Positions 11,697-23,416 of a stretch of DNA of 64,000 nt are shown piece by piece. The DNA lies in the NCBI GenBank assembly GCA_964019415.1, contig OZ025870.1, positions 1,802,501 to 1,866,500 on the forward strand. The letters run 5' to 3'. Below the pieces are notes generated by a model, which had not been told where the DNA came from, ran no database searches, and saw only the letters and a program-made list of their open reading frames with translations. How positions within the stretch are numbered: the stretch's first letter is position 1; the number at the start of each line of letters is the position of its first letter. This DNA comes from Ianthella basta. Lineage: Eukaryota > Porifera > Demospongiae > Verongiida > Ianthellidae. The translations under genes were made by a program, and so were the position numbers.

Positions 11697-12797
11697 ATGG
11701 CAGCAAGAATGACTCCGTATACTGTTATGCTTATTGGCAGGACAGGCTTGGGTAAGAGTACTATGGGCAACAAACTGCTCAATGCTGTGACGGAAGACAA
11801 TCCTGACGGCAACAAGAGGATAATGCGGCTCTGGCCAGTCGAGGAGACAGGATGCCTGAACTTCGAAACCAAACCGGATGATTTCGTAGACTCGATCACT
11901 AAGAAGTGCGAACTACTGAGTTCAAGGGAGAATGTAATTACAGTGCTCGATACCGAAGGATTTGCAGGAAGCGACGCAGCTGATGTTCGCCTTCATAATC
12001 TCAAAGTAGCGCGTGCCATTGCTGGCATAAGTGAAGTACTTGACCTCAAATATGACAGGGTTCTATACTTCTTACCTTGCCGAGGTATCCCCGAGAGGGC
12101 GGACGCTCATCTGCAGAAGGAGATTGAAGTAATGTGGCACTTCTTTGGAAGGGCCATTTTTCAGAACATGGTGTTGGCCTGCACCCTTCAAGCAGATCTA
12201 CAGATTCCAAAATATACACCGAATTATGCAAAAATTCAGAGAGTAGTTACAGTGGCTTTGGAGCGTGTGCTTCGGCGTCATAGTGCCACAGACCCGATCC
12301 CTCCTTGCCCTCCCGTTTTGTATATTCCATTTGAAACTACAACTACCCCACTAATATCATCTCTCAAAGAAGCTGAAGTTCATGGAGACAACGCGTACAG
12401 ACCTCAGTTCCGCAAGGAAGTATGCACCAAGTGTGCCGGTGAGCTTCGCTGGCGAGAATCCGATCAGCTTCTGGTGGAAGTGAGTGATGGTGACAACATT
12501 ACTCCTGCCTGTGATACTATGTGTCACCCTATCTTCATTCCAAAGTACTCGAAGATCAAGAAGATTGTTGGTGGCATTGCACATATTGCAGTACTTGGAT
12601 TCGCCAAGGTGCATGAGAGGAGGACAGGCAGGAGAACATGGCCTGGATTTTTAAATACTGAAGAAGTCTGTGCAGCATGTCAGAAACCTCCAGGATCAGA
12701 AGGATGTATGAAAATCATGGTGGAGAGCTACAAGGGTCAACGTGTTAAGCACAGTGTTGAAGTGCTGTGTGAATTTGCCATTCAAGAGGATAATTAA
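11697..12797 (+). CDS. GIMAP/AIG1-like GTPase with a Cys-rich C-terminal region, intact
   Basis: A single-exon gene of 366 codons. Residues 5-17 hold the P-loop (MLIGRTGLGKSTM). G3 is VLDTEGF near residue 83. VLYFLPCRGIPERAD follows at about 122-136 and FFGRAIFQNMVLAC at about 150-163. As in the copy at 1-687, the canonical G4 is not recognisable. After residue 240 the protein is unlike vertebrate GIMAPs: it carries CTKC (about 250), CDTMCHP (about 280) and CAAC (about 325), which could bind zinc. No transmembrane helix is obvious, apart from a weak hydrophobic patch IVGGIAHIAVLGFA. I chose ATG 11697 over 11622 because a TATA box sits between them. The family hydrolyses GTP and assembles on membranes of the endo-lysosomal system; a role in defence is inference. 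Confidence 0.8.
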   Translation: MAARMTPYTVMLIGRTGLGKSTMGNKLLNAVTEDNPDGNKRIMRLWPVEETGCLNFETKPDDFVDSITKKCELLSSRENVITVLDTEGFAGSDAADVRLHNLKVARAIAGISEVLDLKYDRVLYFLPCRGIPERADAHLQKEIEVMWHFFGRAIFQNMVLACTLQADLQIPKYTPNYAKIQRVVTVALERVLRRHSATDPIPPCPPVLYIPFETTTTPLISSLKEAEVHGDNAYRPQFRKEVCTKCAGELRWRESDQLLVEVSDGDNITPACDTMCHPIFIPKYSKIKKIVGGIAHIAVLGFAKVHERRTGRRTWPGFLNTEEVCAACQKPPGSEGCMKIMVESYKGQRVKHSVEVLCEFAIQEDN

Positions 12798-13033
12798 GCG
12801 AAGCAGCACATTCGAATTCATAATTATAGGAACATTAACACATAATTATTTTGCTTGAAGTTAGCTACTTCATTGCCATAATTATAATAATGATTGTTAT
12901 AAATGAGAAAGTGTGTACAGGAATGTAGATGGGTAAAATGTAACTGGTTATTGGTTAAGCAACCAGCTCAGTAAGAATACAAGCGTGCAATGTGCTATAA
13001 TTATATATCCAATATTATCTTCTATTCAGTTAG
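12798..13033. other. 3' flank of the GTPase gene
   Basis: AT-rich, no gene. Confidence 0.5.
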
Positions 13034-13872
13034 CAGGGCCGGGGGAACCGCTCCGGCCACTCCGGCCATGGCCGGACCAAAGTTTTGTGAGTCAGCTAGG
13101 AAATTGTCAGCTAGAGCTAAATATAACGTTAGCCATCAGGAACTTACTATTAGTTACCAAAGAGATCTTAAATTGAAGACTCTAACTATCTTGAAGTGGA
13201 TTAACCCAATTGCAGTGAGTAACCACTTTAGGAATTGGCTAATATTCAAGCGAGCAGCGGGCACAACTAAGTTGCGAGGTCGACTCCGCCATTTTGCTGA
13301 CGAACTATGACGTGATTAGAGAGCAATATGGCTGCCGCCGCGACGGAAGAAGCGTAAAACCAAGGACAACTCCAAAAGTCTAAAAGGAAGGGTGCCCTAT
13401 ATTCTAGGAGGACACTTTCTGGGTCGTTCACCATAATCTTTGAACGTCTTGGATGTTTATCTAGCACTTAGGCTTTCTAAGCTGAAATTCTTTACAATTT
13501 GTAGCCTGAAGGGCATGAGGATGGGGGAGGGAAGCTTCTCCACAAACATTCAAGCTTCCCTCCAATGTTTTCCAATTGCAGTAAAAATGTGACATTAATG
13601 TGCAGTTAATGTATGACAGAAATGTGCTTTTGGACCTCACACAGTGCACCAAAATCAATCTTGCAAGACCCAAAACCCAAACTTTTCCTAGGGGCACGAA
13701 TTTGAGCTATGTACCAGCTCCCCTACCCCTTTTGTTCATCTTGGCTTGCTAAAATTCTGTCTGTTGTGTATCTACACCATCAAGATTCAAGTATGAGTAG
13801 CTAGTATTGCTTAAACGATGCCTTGGAATTCCGAATGGCCTGAGCAAATGAGCCAAGCTTCCCCCGGCCCTG
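13034..13872. mobile_element. 839-bp DNA element with 14-bp inverted ends and 5-bp target duplication
   Basis: The element begins CAGGGCCGGGGGAA and ends with the exact reverse complement TTCCCCCGGCCCTG. It is flanked on both sides by GTTAG, a 5-bp target-site duplication. Its inner sequence has no transposase-like ORF, so it is non-autonomous. The termini resemble those of the element at 22094-22439, which also has a 5-bp duplication, so both may be moved by the same enzyme. Confidence 0.85.
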
Positions 13873-13897
13873 GTTAGGGTTATGCTTTACGCATACG

Positions 13898-13972
13898 AGA
13901 TTTAGACCACTTGGTACTCGGGTGCTTCGCTCCCTCATGCCTCGTGCTCTAAATCTCTGAGACACCTCTTGG
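13898..13972 (-). repeat. Dispersed repeat, copy 2
   Basis: Reverse complement of 1270-1340; TTTAGAGCACGAG and GCGAAGCACCCGAG are conserved. Confidence 0.5.
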
Positions 13973-14066
13973 TCAGCATTTAGCTATTACTTAGAACTAT
14001 ATGTGGTGTGCCAATTTTGTCCATTTTAGTGTGTAAGCACAAGCTGAACTATTGAAGACTAGCAGA

Positions 14067-14089
14067 AAAGCCCGCCTTTGGCGGGCTTT
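14067..14089. repeat. 10-bp perfect hairpin
   Basis: AAAGCCCGCC and GGCGGGCTTT surround a TTT loop. It looks like a bacterial intrinsic terminator but sits in animal DNA with no bacterial gene nearby; most likely the end of a repeat element. Confidence 0.6.
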
Positions 14090-14625
14090 CCTGCTTCGGC
14101 GCCTCCACAACGGCTGCAGCACGATAGCTACTCCACAACAGTGTGGCTTATGCCAGCTGGTAGGCCACAATCATAGCTATGCATGCATGTTGTAGGCAAT
14201 GCTGTGTGTAGCATGATGTGGACAGAGAATCACCCAGAATTAGTGGAATCATGCATGCACTGACAATGGATATGACATAGAAACATCTGCAAAATTGGTA
14301 GTCTAAGAATGGAAGTGAAGAACAGTGTATGTGAGCACATCAAGTAAATTGGAAGCTTATGTATGCTCAGGGGAACACCATGTCTAAAGATGGCTTTGGA
14401 CAGGTCGTGATGGTACTGTTCCAGGTCAAGTCACTGATTGAGCTACTATATCTCACTTTGGCCTAGAACAGTACAATGCATGTACTGTCCAAAACCATCA
14501 AGACATGTTGCACATTTGAGTGCACTTAAGCTCCAACACTTGATGTGCCCACACAGATATACAATGGTGCATGGATAGAAGGTGCAAGATGTTGCCGACA
14601 GATTGTTAGCTATTATTGGCTTGAT
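14090..14625. other. Gene-free stretch
   Basis: Contains two near copies of a phrase around CTGTTCCAGGTCAAG and its partial inverse (14415 to 14475). No gene. Confidence 0.35.
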
Positions 14626-14628
14626 GCA

Positions 14629-14852
14629 AACGCAGCAACATGCTCACAGAAGGAAGAGGTCTATGATGTTGCTGCAATGTAGACTCATATTGTAGCCGAT
14701 GTATATCAGAATGGTGCCATAGATAGTGTTGACTGCAGCTCTGTTGCTTCACAGAAGGAAGAGGTTTACCACGTTGCCGCATTTTAGTCTCATATTGCAT
14801 CTGATTTACATCAGTATGGTGCCACAAATAGTGTTAGCTGCAGCGCTGTTGC
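14629..14852. repeat. Two tandem copies of a 112-bp unit
   Basis: Each unit runs CACAGAAGGAAGAGGT, then GTTGC.GCA.T.TAG.CTCATATTG, then ATCAG.ATGGTGCCA, then CTGCAGC.CTGTTGC. Copies lie at about 14645-14745 and 14752-14855. Confidence 0.7.
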
Positions 14853-15064
14853 ATGGCAGAGCGCGGGCGCTCTCCCTTTGGCATTGTGACGCGTTTTGAA
14901 ACCTTAAGTAACCGGAACCCCGTATACGCAGACCGTAAACGGATGAAAAACAGAGGAACTAATATAAATGTTAATGAGGAATACATAGGCACACATGCAC
15001 AATGCCTGATAAAATAACAAACAATAATTGACGAAATAATGCATACATTACAGATTGTCATGTC

Positions 15065-15091
15065 ATTGTCATGTCATTGTCAGATTGTGAG
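15065..15091 (-). repeat. Short CATGTCATTGT tandem at the retroelement 3' end
   Basis: Three imperfect 11-mers lie directly beyond the stop of the minus-strand retroelement; likely its 3' tail. Confidence 0.5.
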
Positions 15092-18000
15092 TCATGCCGA
15101 GGGTACTCGACCCTCTGCAATCGCCAACTCGATCACTGCAGCAGATTGACGGGAGGAATGAGCAGACCTTGATCCTCTGATTGCTGCTATGGCTGCTCGC
15201 AGGAGACTGAATGACAGTTGGCACCGGAGCCACTGCATCACGCGGCAGTATCTCTGTCCTCTCTTCTCCGCTATCAGTGCAGCTAGACGCTTGTAGGCAA
15301 TTGTAGTTGATGGACCCATTCCTCCACATGCTGAGAAGACCAAGGGAGTGAACAAGCCATGTTCAATCTCTCTTATTCTTTGGTCATACATCCTTCGCTT
15401 CTCTCTCTCGTGTCTCTGAAAAGTCGTCAAGATGTTAGGATTTTGGTTGGAGGCTGCCAGCGGGTTAAAAACCCTCACGTCAAAAAATGCATCCTGATGC
15501 TTGATCCAAAACCCCATACATCTGATGTTCATACGACTGTCATCTTGAACATTGGCTGATCTCCCTTGTAGGTTCTCCCCAGTAAGTGGCTGCAACGGTG
15601 GTTCAATTTCTGTGGAGCGACTCACTTCTTCCATAAGCATGGCTGTAAGGTCACGGATGTCATTATGTCTGTGGATTGGAAGACCTCCTTTTGTGCAACT
15701 CAGAGCATGTTGTACAGAGTTTGCCTTGCCGCATGAGCATATGGAGGGAAGGTTGTTTGGAAGCCATCCATATCTTAAAGCCAGGGCATCCCTGAAAGCT
15801 CCTTTATTCAGGGAAAAGCCATGTTCCTCAATCGGTAGGGTTCCTAACCACACAGATGCTCCCTTCTCTTGTGCTAGAGTGGCTATATTCTGAGTGGTGC
15901 TGTTGAGTGCCTCCAAAGTCATCTTCATCTCGCCCTCCTGTCGCTTCTTGTTCTGTTGTCTGACCCTTTTCCTGGCCTCATTTTGTTGAGCCTCAACTTC
16001 AGCAGTATGAACTGCACTCTTCTTCTGTAGGGAGCACATAAGTGGCTCTGAGACAAGGAAGGAGTTGGCTAACTCATTATCAGCACTATCTGGCAAGATG
16101 GGAATTCCTAGGCCTCCTAGGTTTGTGGGTAGAGCAAACAGCCTCCTTTCTGCATCACTGATGTATTTTTCCCTGTTATGGCTGGTATCACTTTGTGGCG
16201 AATGACATCCTCTACAGGATGCAACAGCTCTGAGATGCCTCGTGTGGTTCTTGCTAGGAAAGACATTTATGTTTCAGACTAAAGACTAGTGCTGAATAGG
16301 CCGCTTGGGGTTGGGAAGCAGCTGTGTCTGCCAACTTCTCTAGCTCACGTACCCACTGGTCAACCTTCTCCCTCACAAAGGCTTCTTTGAAGGAAGTGAC
16401 ACCGATGGCCGAGCCAAGGTATCTACCTCCGGCAGAAGTAAGTTGGATTCCAGTGTCTCCAAAGACTGCTTGGGCTTCTGGAAGCCATTGTTCCTTCACA
16501 ACTAGAAGACACTTTGATGGATTTGGGAAGTAACCAAAGCTAGGACCAACCTTCTGCAATTCCTCCCACCATTTCCTAAGGCTCTTGATAGCTCCAGCTG
16601 CAGAAGAGTCATCCGCATACCAGATTTGTGAGGCCAAGTGCTTCAGACGCAGGATCAGCGGAAGTATGCCAATAGCATACATTGATATCGCCAAGGGGTC
16701 TCCTTGGGTTGTGCCCTCCCTGGATTGTATGGTCTCCCCATCGATGAAAAGTGACGGTTCCAATCAGTAGGTGTTCACCAGGGTGGCTGCAAAGGCCGGG
16801 CACAGTGACTGAACATTCATCAAAGTGGCTTGGCGATTCAAATTGTTGAATGCATTAGAGGCATCAATGAGCAGTATCCCTTCCGTTGTATCCTCATGAA
16901 ACAGCTCTTCCAACACGTGTATGGCTGCTTCGCATCCACTTTTCTGCCCCACACAAAGCTGATGGGATCCAACAGCCTCTTGGATGTCATAACGGATGAC
17001 TGAGAGGATTGCCTTGCTCAGAATGCGTCTCACCACTTCCCCAATACCTATTGGCCTAACACCTGGGCACTTGTCCATGGCAATAAGCCTACAGGCAATC
17101 AGTGGCTGTAGGGGTTCCGGATCAACAAAGCTGGAACTGATTCTTCTTGCAGTACTGGCTAATGCCTCACGTAGAGCTGGTGATGCATTCTGAAACGAGC
17201 AGCACATTCTTCTCCATAGACGGGCGTCCGTACCAGATGGACCTGCGCTTCCTTCTGTATTCAATGCTGATTTCAGAATGGTGAGGCCGTCTATTTCATC
17301 AAACATGGCGGGATATGCTTCAACAGGGCTTGGCATTGGTGCAGAGAGAACTTCACTGTCCAGTGGTCGAGCTGGTGGGTGCTTCTCCAGAATAATGTCT
17401 CGTACCAATTTCCCTTCTATCTCATGGCTTAAAGGAAGCACTCTCCCTGATCGGTTTTCTTCTGTTAGTAAACGAGTGGCAGATTTCACTTTCCCCTGCA
17501 TCATCAATTCTGCAAAATGCCTTGATGTGGATTTGATGTTGGGGGGTGGTGATGCCGTCAGTCTGGCTTGGATTGATTGCGCTTCATGAAAAAGTTGTAT
17601 AAGGTGGCCATCTTCCCACTTCTTCATTCGCCTTTCTAAGCAGCTGGTATGATCCTTGCTTTTCGAGGCTCTGAACGGCTTTTGTAGCACAAGTGCTGGA
17701 AGCACCATTGCAGCTTTCAGAGCCATTCCTTCCATGGGTGTTCCCTCAGCATAGCTGTTGAACAGGCGAGCCATTTCGCAGACTAAACTTTTCCCATGTT
17801 TGCCAGAAGGGATATTGAAGAGATTGTGTCTCCAATGAACAATTTCATCATAGATCTTATCAATAGCATTTTTAGCTGTGGTTCCATCAATTTCTCCCCA
17901 AGTAAAATACGGACGGCTAGTTGGTGGGTAGGAAGGCAATTCGGCTTGGATTTGATCATTACAATCACCATCACCATCAATTTGACTTACATGTACTTGT

Positions 18001-18218
18001 CTTTCTCCTGCACGCTCTTCTTGAGTAGCTTCACTAGCGGTCTCAGTTTGATCACAGTTGTGCCCTGCCTCTGTCTCCATAGAACCATCATTGTCCACAT
18101 TCAAGCAGCGACCGTGACGTTGAGGTAGACAGCTGCTACACGATTTTCCTTCTCGAACACAGGAACAATTACGGCAAATTCCACTTCTGTTACACCGACA
18201 GCAGGTCATTATTATCAA
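15092..18218 (-). pseudogene. R2-like retroelement: Cys-rich N-terminus, reverse transcriptase, CCHC knuckle, restriction-like endonuclease
   Basis: Read on the minus strand from 18218. Residues about 5-38 have a cysteine cluster (CCRCNRSGICRNCSC, then CSSC). The polymerase follows: DKCPGVRPIGIGEVVRR, motif A LLIDASNAFNNLNR, motif B REGTTQGDPLAISMYA, motif C WYADDSSAAG. Downstream is a knuckle CSCGKANSVQHALSC, then AFFDVRVFNP, which fits the PD-(D/E)XK core of a restriction-like endonuclease. That order (polymerase, CCHC, endonuclease) is the R2-type layout. An in-frame TGA at 16764-16766 replaces an arginine that the sibling copy keeps (INTYR), a CpG-type CGA to TGA change. A further frameshift near 16100-16250 separates LFALPTNLGGLGIP from the preceding part. 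It is therefore dead but recent. Exact clade placement is inference. Confidence 0.85.
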
Positions 18219-18552
18219 TTCCCGGGTACTTGGGGATAACGATTACTGTGGTGGCGTAGGTTTTCAATGCCAAATCACTCTGTTCATCATTTCATGTCCA
18301 CCCGCCATTTGTTCGCGTTCGTTTCAACGGATGAAAAACATGGCGCCATTTTCCGTAACGGAGGGAAAACGTGCGGCGCTCTTCGCAGGCGCAGCAAATC
18401 ATCTTCCGTCTACCCCCTTATAACCATCCCCATGCGGCGCTCCGTAATACTTCCACGTTTGGTGCCGATCGCGCGCAAGCTGCGGGAGGAGTTTGCGAAC
18501 AAAGGATTTGAGCTCTACCAAAATATAATTTTATATAGAGATACATTAGGAA
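18219..18552 (-). other. Probable 5' region of the minus-strand retroelement
   Basis: Contains TGGCGCCATTTTCC and GC-rich stretches unlike the surrounding AT-rich DNA. No gene. Confidence 0.35.
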
Positions 18553-18612
18553 TTGCTAGCAAGTAGTTTGAGTTCAGGGGCACCCTGGCACCCCACGAGC
18601 ACTCAAAATACT
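18553..18612 (+). repeat. Dispersed repeat with CTAGCAAGTAGTT, copy 2
   Basis: Same sequence and orientation as 9055-9122. Confidence 0.6.
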
Positions 18613-20500
18613 GTAAAAATTCATTTTATCCCTGGCATTGCAGGGTTGAGGCAATTCATTCATTATTTGTAAGATTGACATCTGTTTAGCCTTGTGTTTT
18701 CACAATGTGTATAACGAGAGTTTTCCACTAGTCTTCATTGTATGTGAGCTGACCTTTAAATGCATGACCCCATACTCAAATGACCACTCTCTACCCATCA
18801 TGTTAATGAAACTAAGTAATACTTAACGGTTCTGGCCACATCATTAGTGTTTGCTAAGTCTAAGAAGTGTGTTTTTGTGCTTAATCAATGATGGTGGTTG
18901 GGCAAGCATTATTCATAGCAAAATGGATAATCCGGAATTAATGATCAAGAGCTAGATTGCAATGATGATGAACTGTGGCTGCGCAGTACACTCGCTGTTG
19001 TTTGTCCATTCCTTAGCCTTGTACACAAATTCTGCAACGTACAAAGGAGAATCCAAGCTTCCATTTGGTAGATGTACTGATGCTTGCTTGCTGCCTCTGA
19101 CTTCGCACACAGTCATACCACTCCAACGCAGAAACAAAAACAGGCTGCCTTTAGTAAGTTACTGACAATGATATCAACATCGCTCTTCATAGCGATGCCG
19201 TTCGGATTGCCTTCGGCTTCCTTGCGCTGACAAGTCTATATAGAGAGCTCTTCTCCTTCCTCTGGTGTCTAACCCTTTGGAAGTGTAGTGTCCTCGTGTG
19301 CAGCTGTTTGGTTATGAACTCCATGCTAACGATTAATCTATAGGCCCGGTGCATCCAGCTATAAGCCTCAGATATACGGGCCAGAAAACTATGTTTACAC
19401 AATAGTGCTGATGCAAATTTTGGTGGAAGAAATATTGGAGGATTGCTCTCAAAACTGCCAATTTACCAAATTAAATTCCCCTCCCAAATTTCCTACCATA
19501 TGTCCATCCCACCATTTGTTTATCCTACAGTAATCCTTCCTTGATTCTTGCATGCATTGGCAAAAGCCACAGTATATGAAGCTGCCTTTGAACATTGACC
19601 AAATCATTCCAAATAATCAACCCTGTGACTACATGTGCATCACCATTAAGATTTTCTACGGTACGTGGCAGAAAACGTTAGCGTACTATGAGCACAGTAC
19701 GACTACGAATACGGGCGGACCAATGTAAGACTACAGGCATTATATTTACAGCTACAGGCATGTCGATTTTGGCTACAGACATAACAAGTACAGTTATGGG
19801 CATAGAGCATACCATACGTACGTACGTACCTTAAGCTTACTGCCGTGTGTATATTCCAAGTCTGTCTGTGAAGCGAAGGCCATTGCATACATACAGTACT
19901 AGTAGAGCAAACAAGCCGCTGTGATAAGGCGACATCGCTTGGAGTCCCAATGAAACTGCAAACGTGGTGACTTCTCATAGTCGTCTCACCTTCTGCGCCT
20001 CCTTTTCCATTTTTAATGTCAACAACAATTATAATTATATAGGAAACATGGCTAGGTAACCAGTTGTTATCATACTAGTTCTCAATACATCCTTCATCAA
20101 GCTGATTGTCTGCCATGTTGACGTATAGCTTCTTCGGCTACGTTGTACACATAATTATGCTCACCTGCTTCCTCCTGAGCCAAACATTCTAGCAAGAATG
20201 TCAGCAGTTGGAACTTCATTTGATGCCAGTATGGTCTGCATGTACACAAAATTAATAATCTGCTACACCAGTAAGACCGTGTGTACGGGCGTACTACGGG
20301 TCGGGTACATACGGCTACGTATACGTACAACGGGTAATGGTACATACCGGCATACTAAATATACTGGTGTGAGAATTTGCACCTATGGGCATTCTAATCT
20401 GCTAATACGGGCGTACCAATTAATATTCATTCGACGAGAGCTGTAATGGCCTGTATGCAGCTTTGGCATTGTTTGCCAAGAGGATCATGATCAGTACATC
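18613..20500. other. Gene-free stretch
   Basis: About 1.9 kb with no supported gene on either strand. A run of CGTAC repeats lies near 19815-19826. Nothing else stands out. Confidence 0.4.
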
Positions 20501-20502
20501 CT

Positions 20503-22560
20503 ATGTGGACCCCCAAGGCCTATCATCTCACACAGCATGCAAGCTGCCTCATCCCATTGGATAACTTTCCGGGTGTCTGCCCTATTGGTGTTGGTGAGGT
20601 ATGCAGAAGAATTGTTGGAAAAGTGATAATGAAATACGCAAGACCAGAAATCAGAAGGGCAGTAGGCCCAATACAACTCTGTGAGGCTTGAGTCAGGATG
20701 TGAAGCAGCTTTTCATGCCATGTATGACATCTTCAAGGATGACAACACTGAAGCTATGCTTTTTGTTGATGCATTCCACGCTTTCAACCAGCTGAATCGA
20801 AAGGTAACCCTACTCAACAGTCATGTATGACATGTGAATGAATGGAGAGAAGTGGATGAATGGAAAGAAGAAGTACAGATGCTAGTCAACATTGCACAGA
20901 CCCAGCCACAAGCTGCTTATATGCAGCATTCATGCCATGTGTGACATCTTCAAGGATGACAACACTGAAGCTATGCTTTTATTGATGCATTCAATGCTTT
21001 CAGCCAGCTGAATCGAAAGGTAAACCTTCTCAACAGCCGCGCAGTGTGCCCAGCCCTCGCCCCCTCAATCATTAACACCTACAGAATCCCCTCTACCCTC
21101 TATGTGGGCGGGGAGTCCATTGTGTCAGCTGAAGGCACCATGCAAGGAGAACCCTTAGGCCTGGCCTTCTATTCCATTGGCACCCAACCTCTCATCCAAA
21201 GACTCTCTGGTGGCGCAAAACAAGTATGGTATGCAGGCAATTCATCTGCTGGGGGTAGACTTGATCAACTGAAAGAATGGTGGACAGAATTTCTATGGTT
21301 GGGTCCACTCTATGGCTGTTTCTCGAACAATTCCAAGACTGAGCTATTGGTAAAATTGGAATTCTTGTCCAGAGCTGAGCATGTGTGTGCAAATCTGCAC
21401 TGATGGTGGAAAATACTTGGGAGGTGCCATAGGCAATGAGGAGTTTGTATGCATCTTCCTTCAGAGTAAAGTGGATGAATGGAGAGAAGTAGAGATGCTA
21501 GTCAACATCGCACAGACCCAGCCACAAGCCGCTTATGCGGCATTCGCCCATGGAGCTGTATTCGAAGTGGAATTACGTCTTTTGCATCCTGGACGTTCAA
21601 GCTGCATCAACTGCAGACCTCCTACAACGCTTGAGGCCACCATATGATTGAAACTTTTGCTGGCTTTGTCAGGCCAACCACCACCCAATGATCTACGCAA
21701 AGTGCTCTCCCTTCCACCCAAGCTTGGAGGCTTCGGCTTCATCGATCCCACGCCAACTGCCAGCGAACAGCACCGTGCCTCTGTCAAGGTCACTGCACCC
21801 CTGGTTGAGAATTCCAACAGCAGTCAACCGTCACACAACCAGACTTATTCCAGGGCAGATCAAGACGGAGGTAAGGGCAGTGAGAACTTCGAAGCTGAAA
21901 CAGCAAGTGGAGGAGCTGCTGCCCAAACTCCCCTCTCGGCTGCAGCATTGTGTTGCACTGGGCCAAGAGAAGTGTTCTTCGTGGCTGACATCCAATTGAT
22001 AGACATGGTTTCAGCTTACACAAATTGGACTTCAAAGATGCCATCGCTCTTCATTATGACCTGCCTTTGCAACATACCCCCTCCCACTGTGTACAGGGGC
22101 GGATCTAAGATTTTGTAAAGGGGGGGTCACAAAATAATTTTTCAAAGTTCACACGTCTGAGCGGCCATCTTTATTGCAATAAAGTAACGCTTGTGACGTC
22201 ATAAAAATGGCCGCCAGCGGGTGGCATTGAAGTGAAAGCCAATTTTGGCATATTGGACTACTGTAAAATCACATCGGGCATGTTTATGGTAAAAATGATT
22301 GTGTCATAGTTGATTCATAGCCCTCTCTATGTCTTAAATACTGCTTACAGCCATTTTCTGCTGTGAAAAAATCTTAGGGTCTAGGCTAAGGGGGGGGGTC
22401 ACATGACCCCCTGGACCCCCCCCCCTAAATCCGCCCATGGTGTATGTGGCCACAAGTTCAGTGTGGATTATGCACTATCATGTCCAGGGGGCTACACCAC
22501 AATCAGGCACAACGAAGTAAAGATTTGACAGCATCTATGCTACGAGAGACTTACCACAAC
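20503..22560 (+). pseudogene. Second copy of the R2-like retroelement, heavily decayed
   Basis: Fragments in shifting frames follow the order of the minus-strand element: CPIGVGEVCRRIVGKVI (about 20578), SGCEAAFHAM and a motif A region with FVDAFHAFNQLNR (about 20760), motif B EGTMQGEPLGLAFYSIG (about 21130), then WYAGNSSAGG. Here the catalytic YADD has become YAGN, removing the aspartates. LSLPPKLGGFGFIDP and the knuckle CVCGHKFSVDYALSC follow, with the histidine changed to tyrosine. Parts of 20700-20830 are repeated at 20880-21020. A 346-bp element interrupts the knuckle. No endonuclease is left after 22560. Confidence 0.8.
22094..22439. mobile_element. 346-bp inverted-repeat element nested in the retroelement copy
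   Basis: It starts CAGGGGCGGATCTA and ends TAAATCCGCCCATG, imperfect inverted ends, and is bounded by GTGTA on both sides (22089-22093 and 22440-22444), a 5-bp target duplication. Removing the element and one duplication restores the knuckle codons HCVCGHK of the host retroelement, which confirms both boundaries. There is no coding capacity. Confidence 0.9.
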
Positions 22561-23416
22561 AATGGCACATAAGACCGCCAACACAACACAGGTGCTCGGC
22601 TGGATATCTCAGCTTGTGGTGTCTGGGGTGGCCGGTCACACTCATGACGTCTATTTAAGAATGTCCCCAATAAAAATGGCAACTCCTATATATCATAATT
22701 TATTGAAATGCTTTGGAGGAACTAGCCAAACAGTGGTGGCAAAGAATAACTCAATGCCATAGACAGGCTCCTTTCAACAGGTTTGGAACAAATATGATGC
22801 TTCGTTGTTGGAACTGTTGGAACAAGTATGGCGTTTGTTTTCTCAGTTTATTAGCATACCCCATTGCCACCATTTTGTTGTGATGACATACATGTACAGA
22901 ACTGTAGCAGTAATGCGGCAGCCAGTTCTTGAATGGCCTAGCTGTGCTTTATGTTCTGCACCATCTTCGGCTATATAGATTAAATCAAGAGGTATTAGTC
23001 AGCGCAGATAACCATAGTCCATTTGATATGCAAATAGTACAAACAGACCAGTGCAATAAGAATTAATGTTCTTTCAAACCTTGAAAAGGGATTTAGGAAT
23101 ACTAGCATGCAGAAGAAAGATTGAAACAAGCAGCAGTAACTCAGCGCTATGATGAATAACATTTCTGGGGAGTTCACTAAGCATTCCTAAATTTCCCTGT
23201 ATATATGTAGCTACACGAGCCCAAAGGTGTTGTCCTAGTTACGGCAATGATTAATTTATTGCTGCATGTATAATATGTTGCATTATTCTATTCAGTAGAT
23301 GGACTAAGGCTTGAGTTGCTGCGACATAATTATGGGTACATCAGCAAATCATTTTTGCTAATTAATGCCATGCTTAATCATTGCTAATGCCACTCTGTAC
23401 GCTTGTGCTTGCTTTA
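22561..23416. other. Gene-free stretch before the GTPase-ApoL relic
   Basis: I looked here for the missing P-loop exon of the following pseudogene and did not find a GxxxxGKS-coding segment on the plus strand. Confidence 0.4.

Noticed and set aside
14067..14089. Intrinsic transcription terminator
   Set aside because: Shape fits, but there is no bacterial gene context anywhere in the window.
20503..22560. Active second retroelement copy
   Set aside because: YADD is changed to YAGN, frames shift repeatedly, an internal duplication and a nested element are present.
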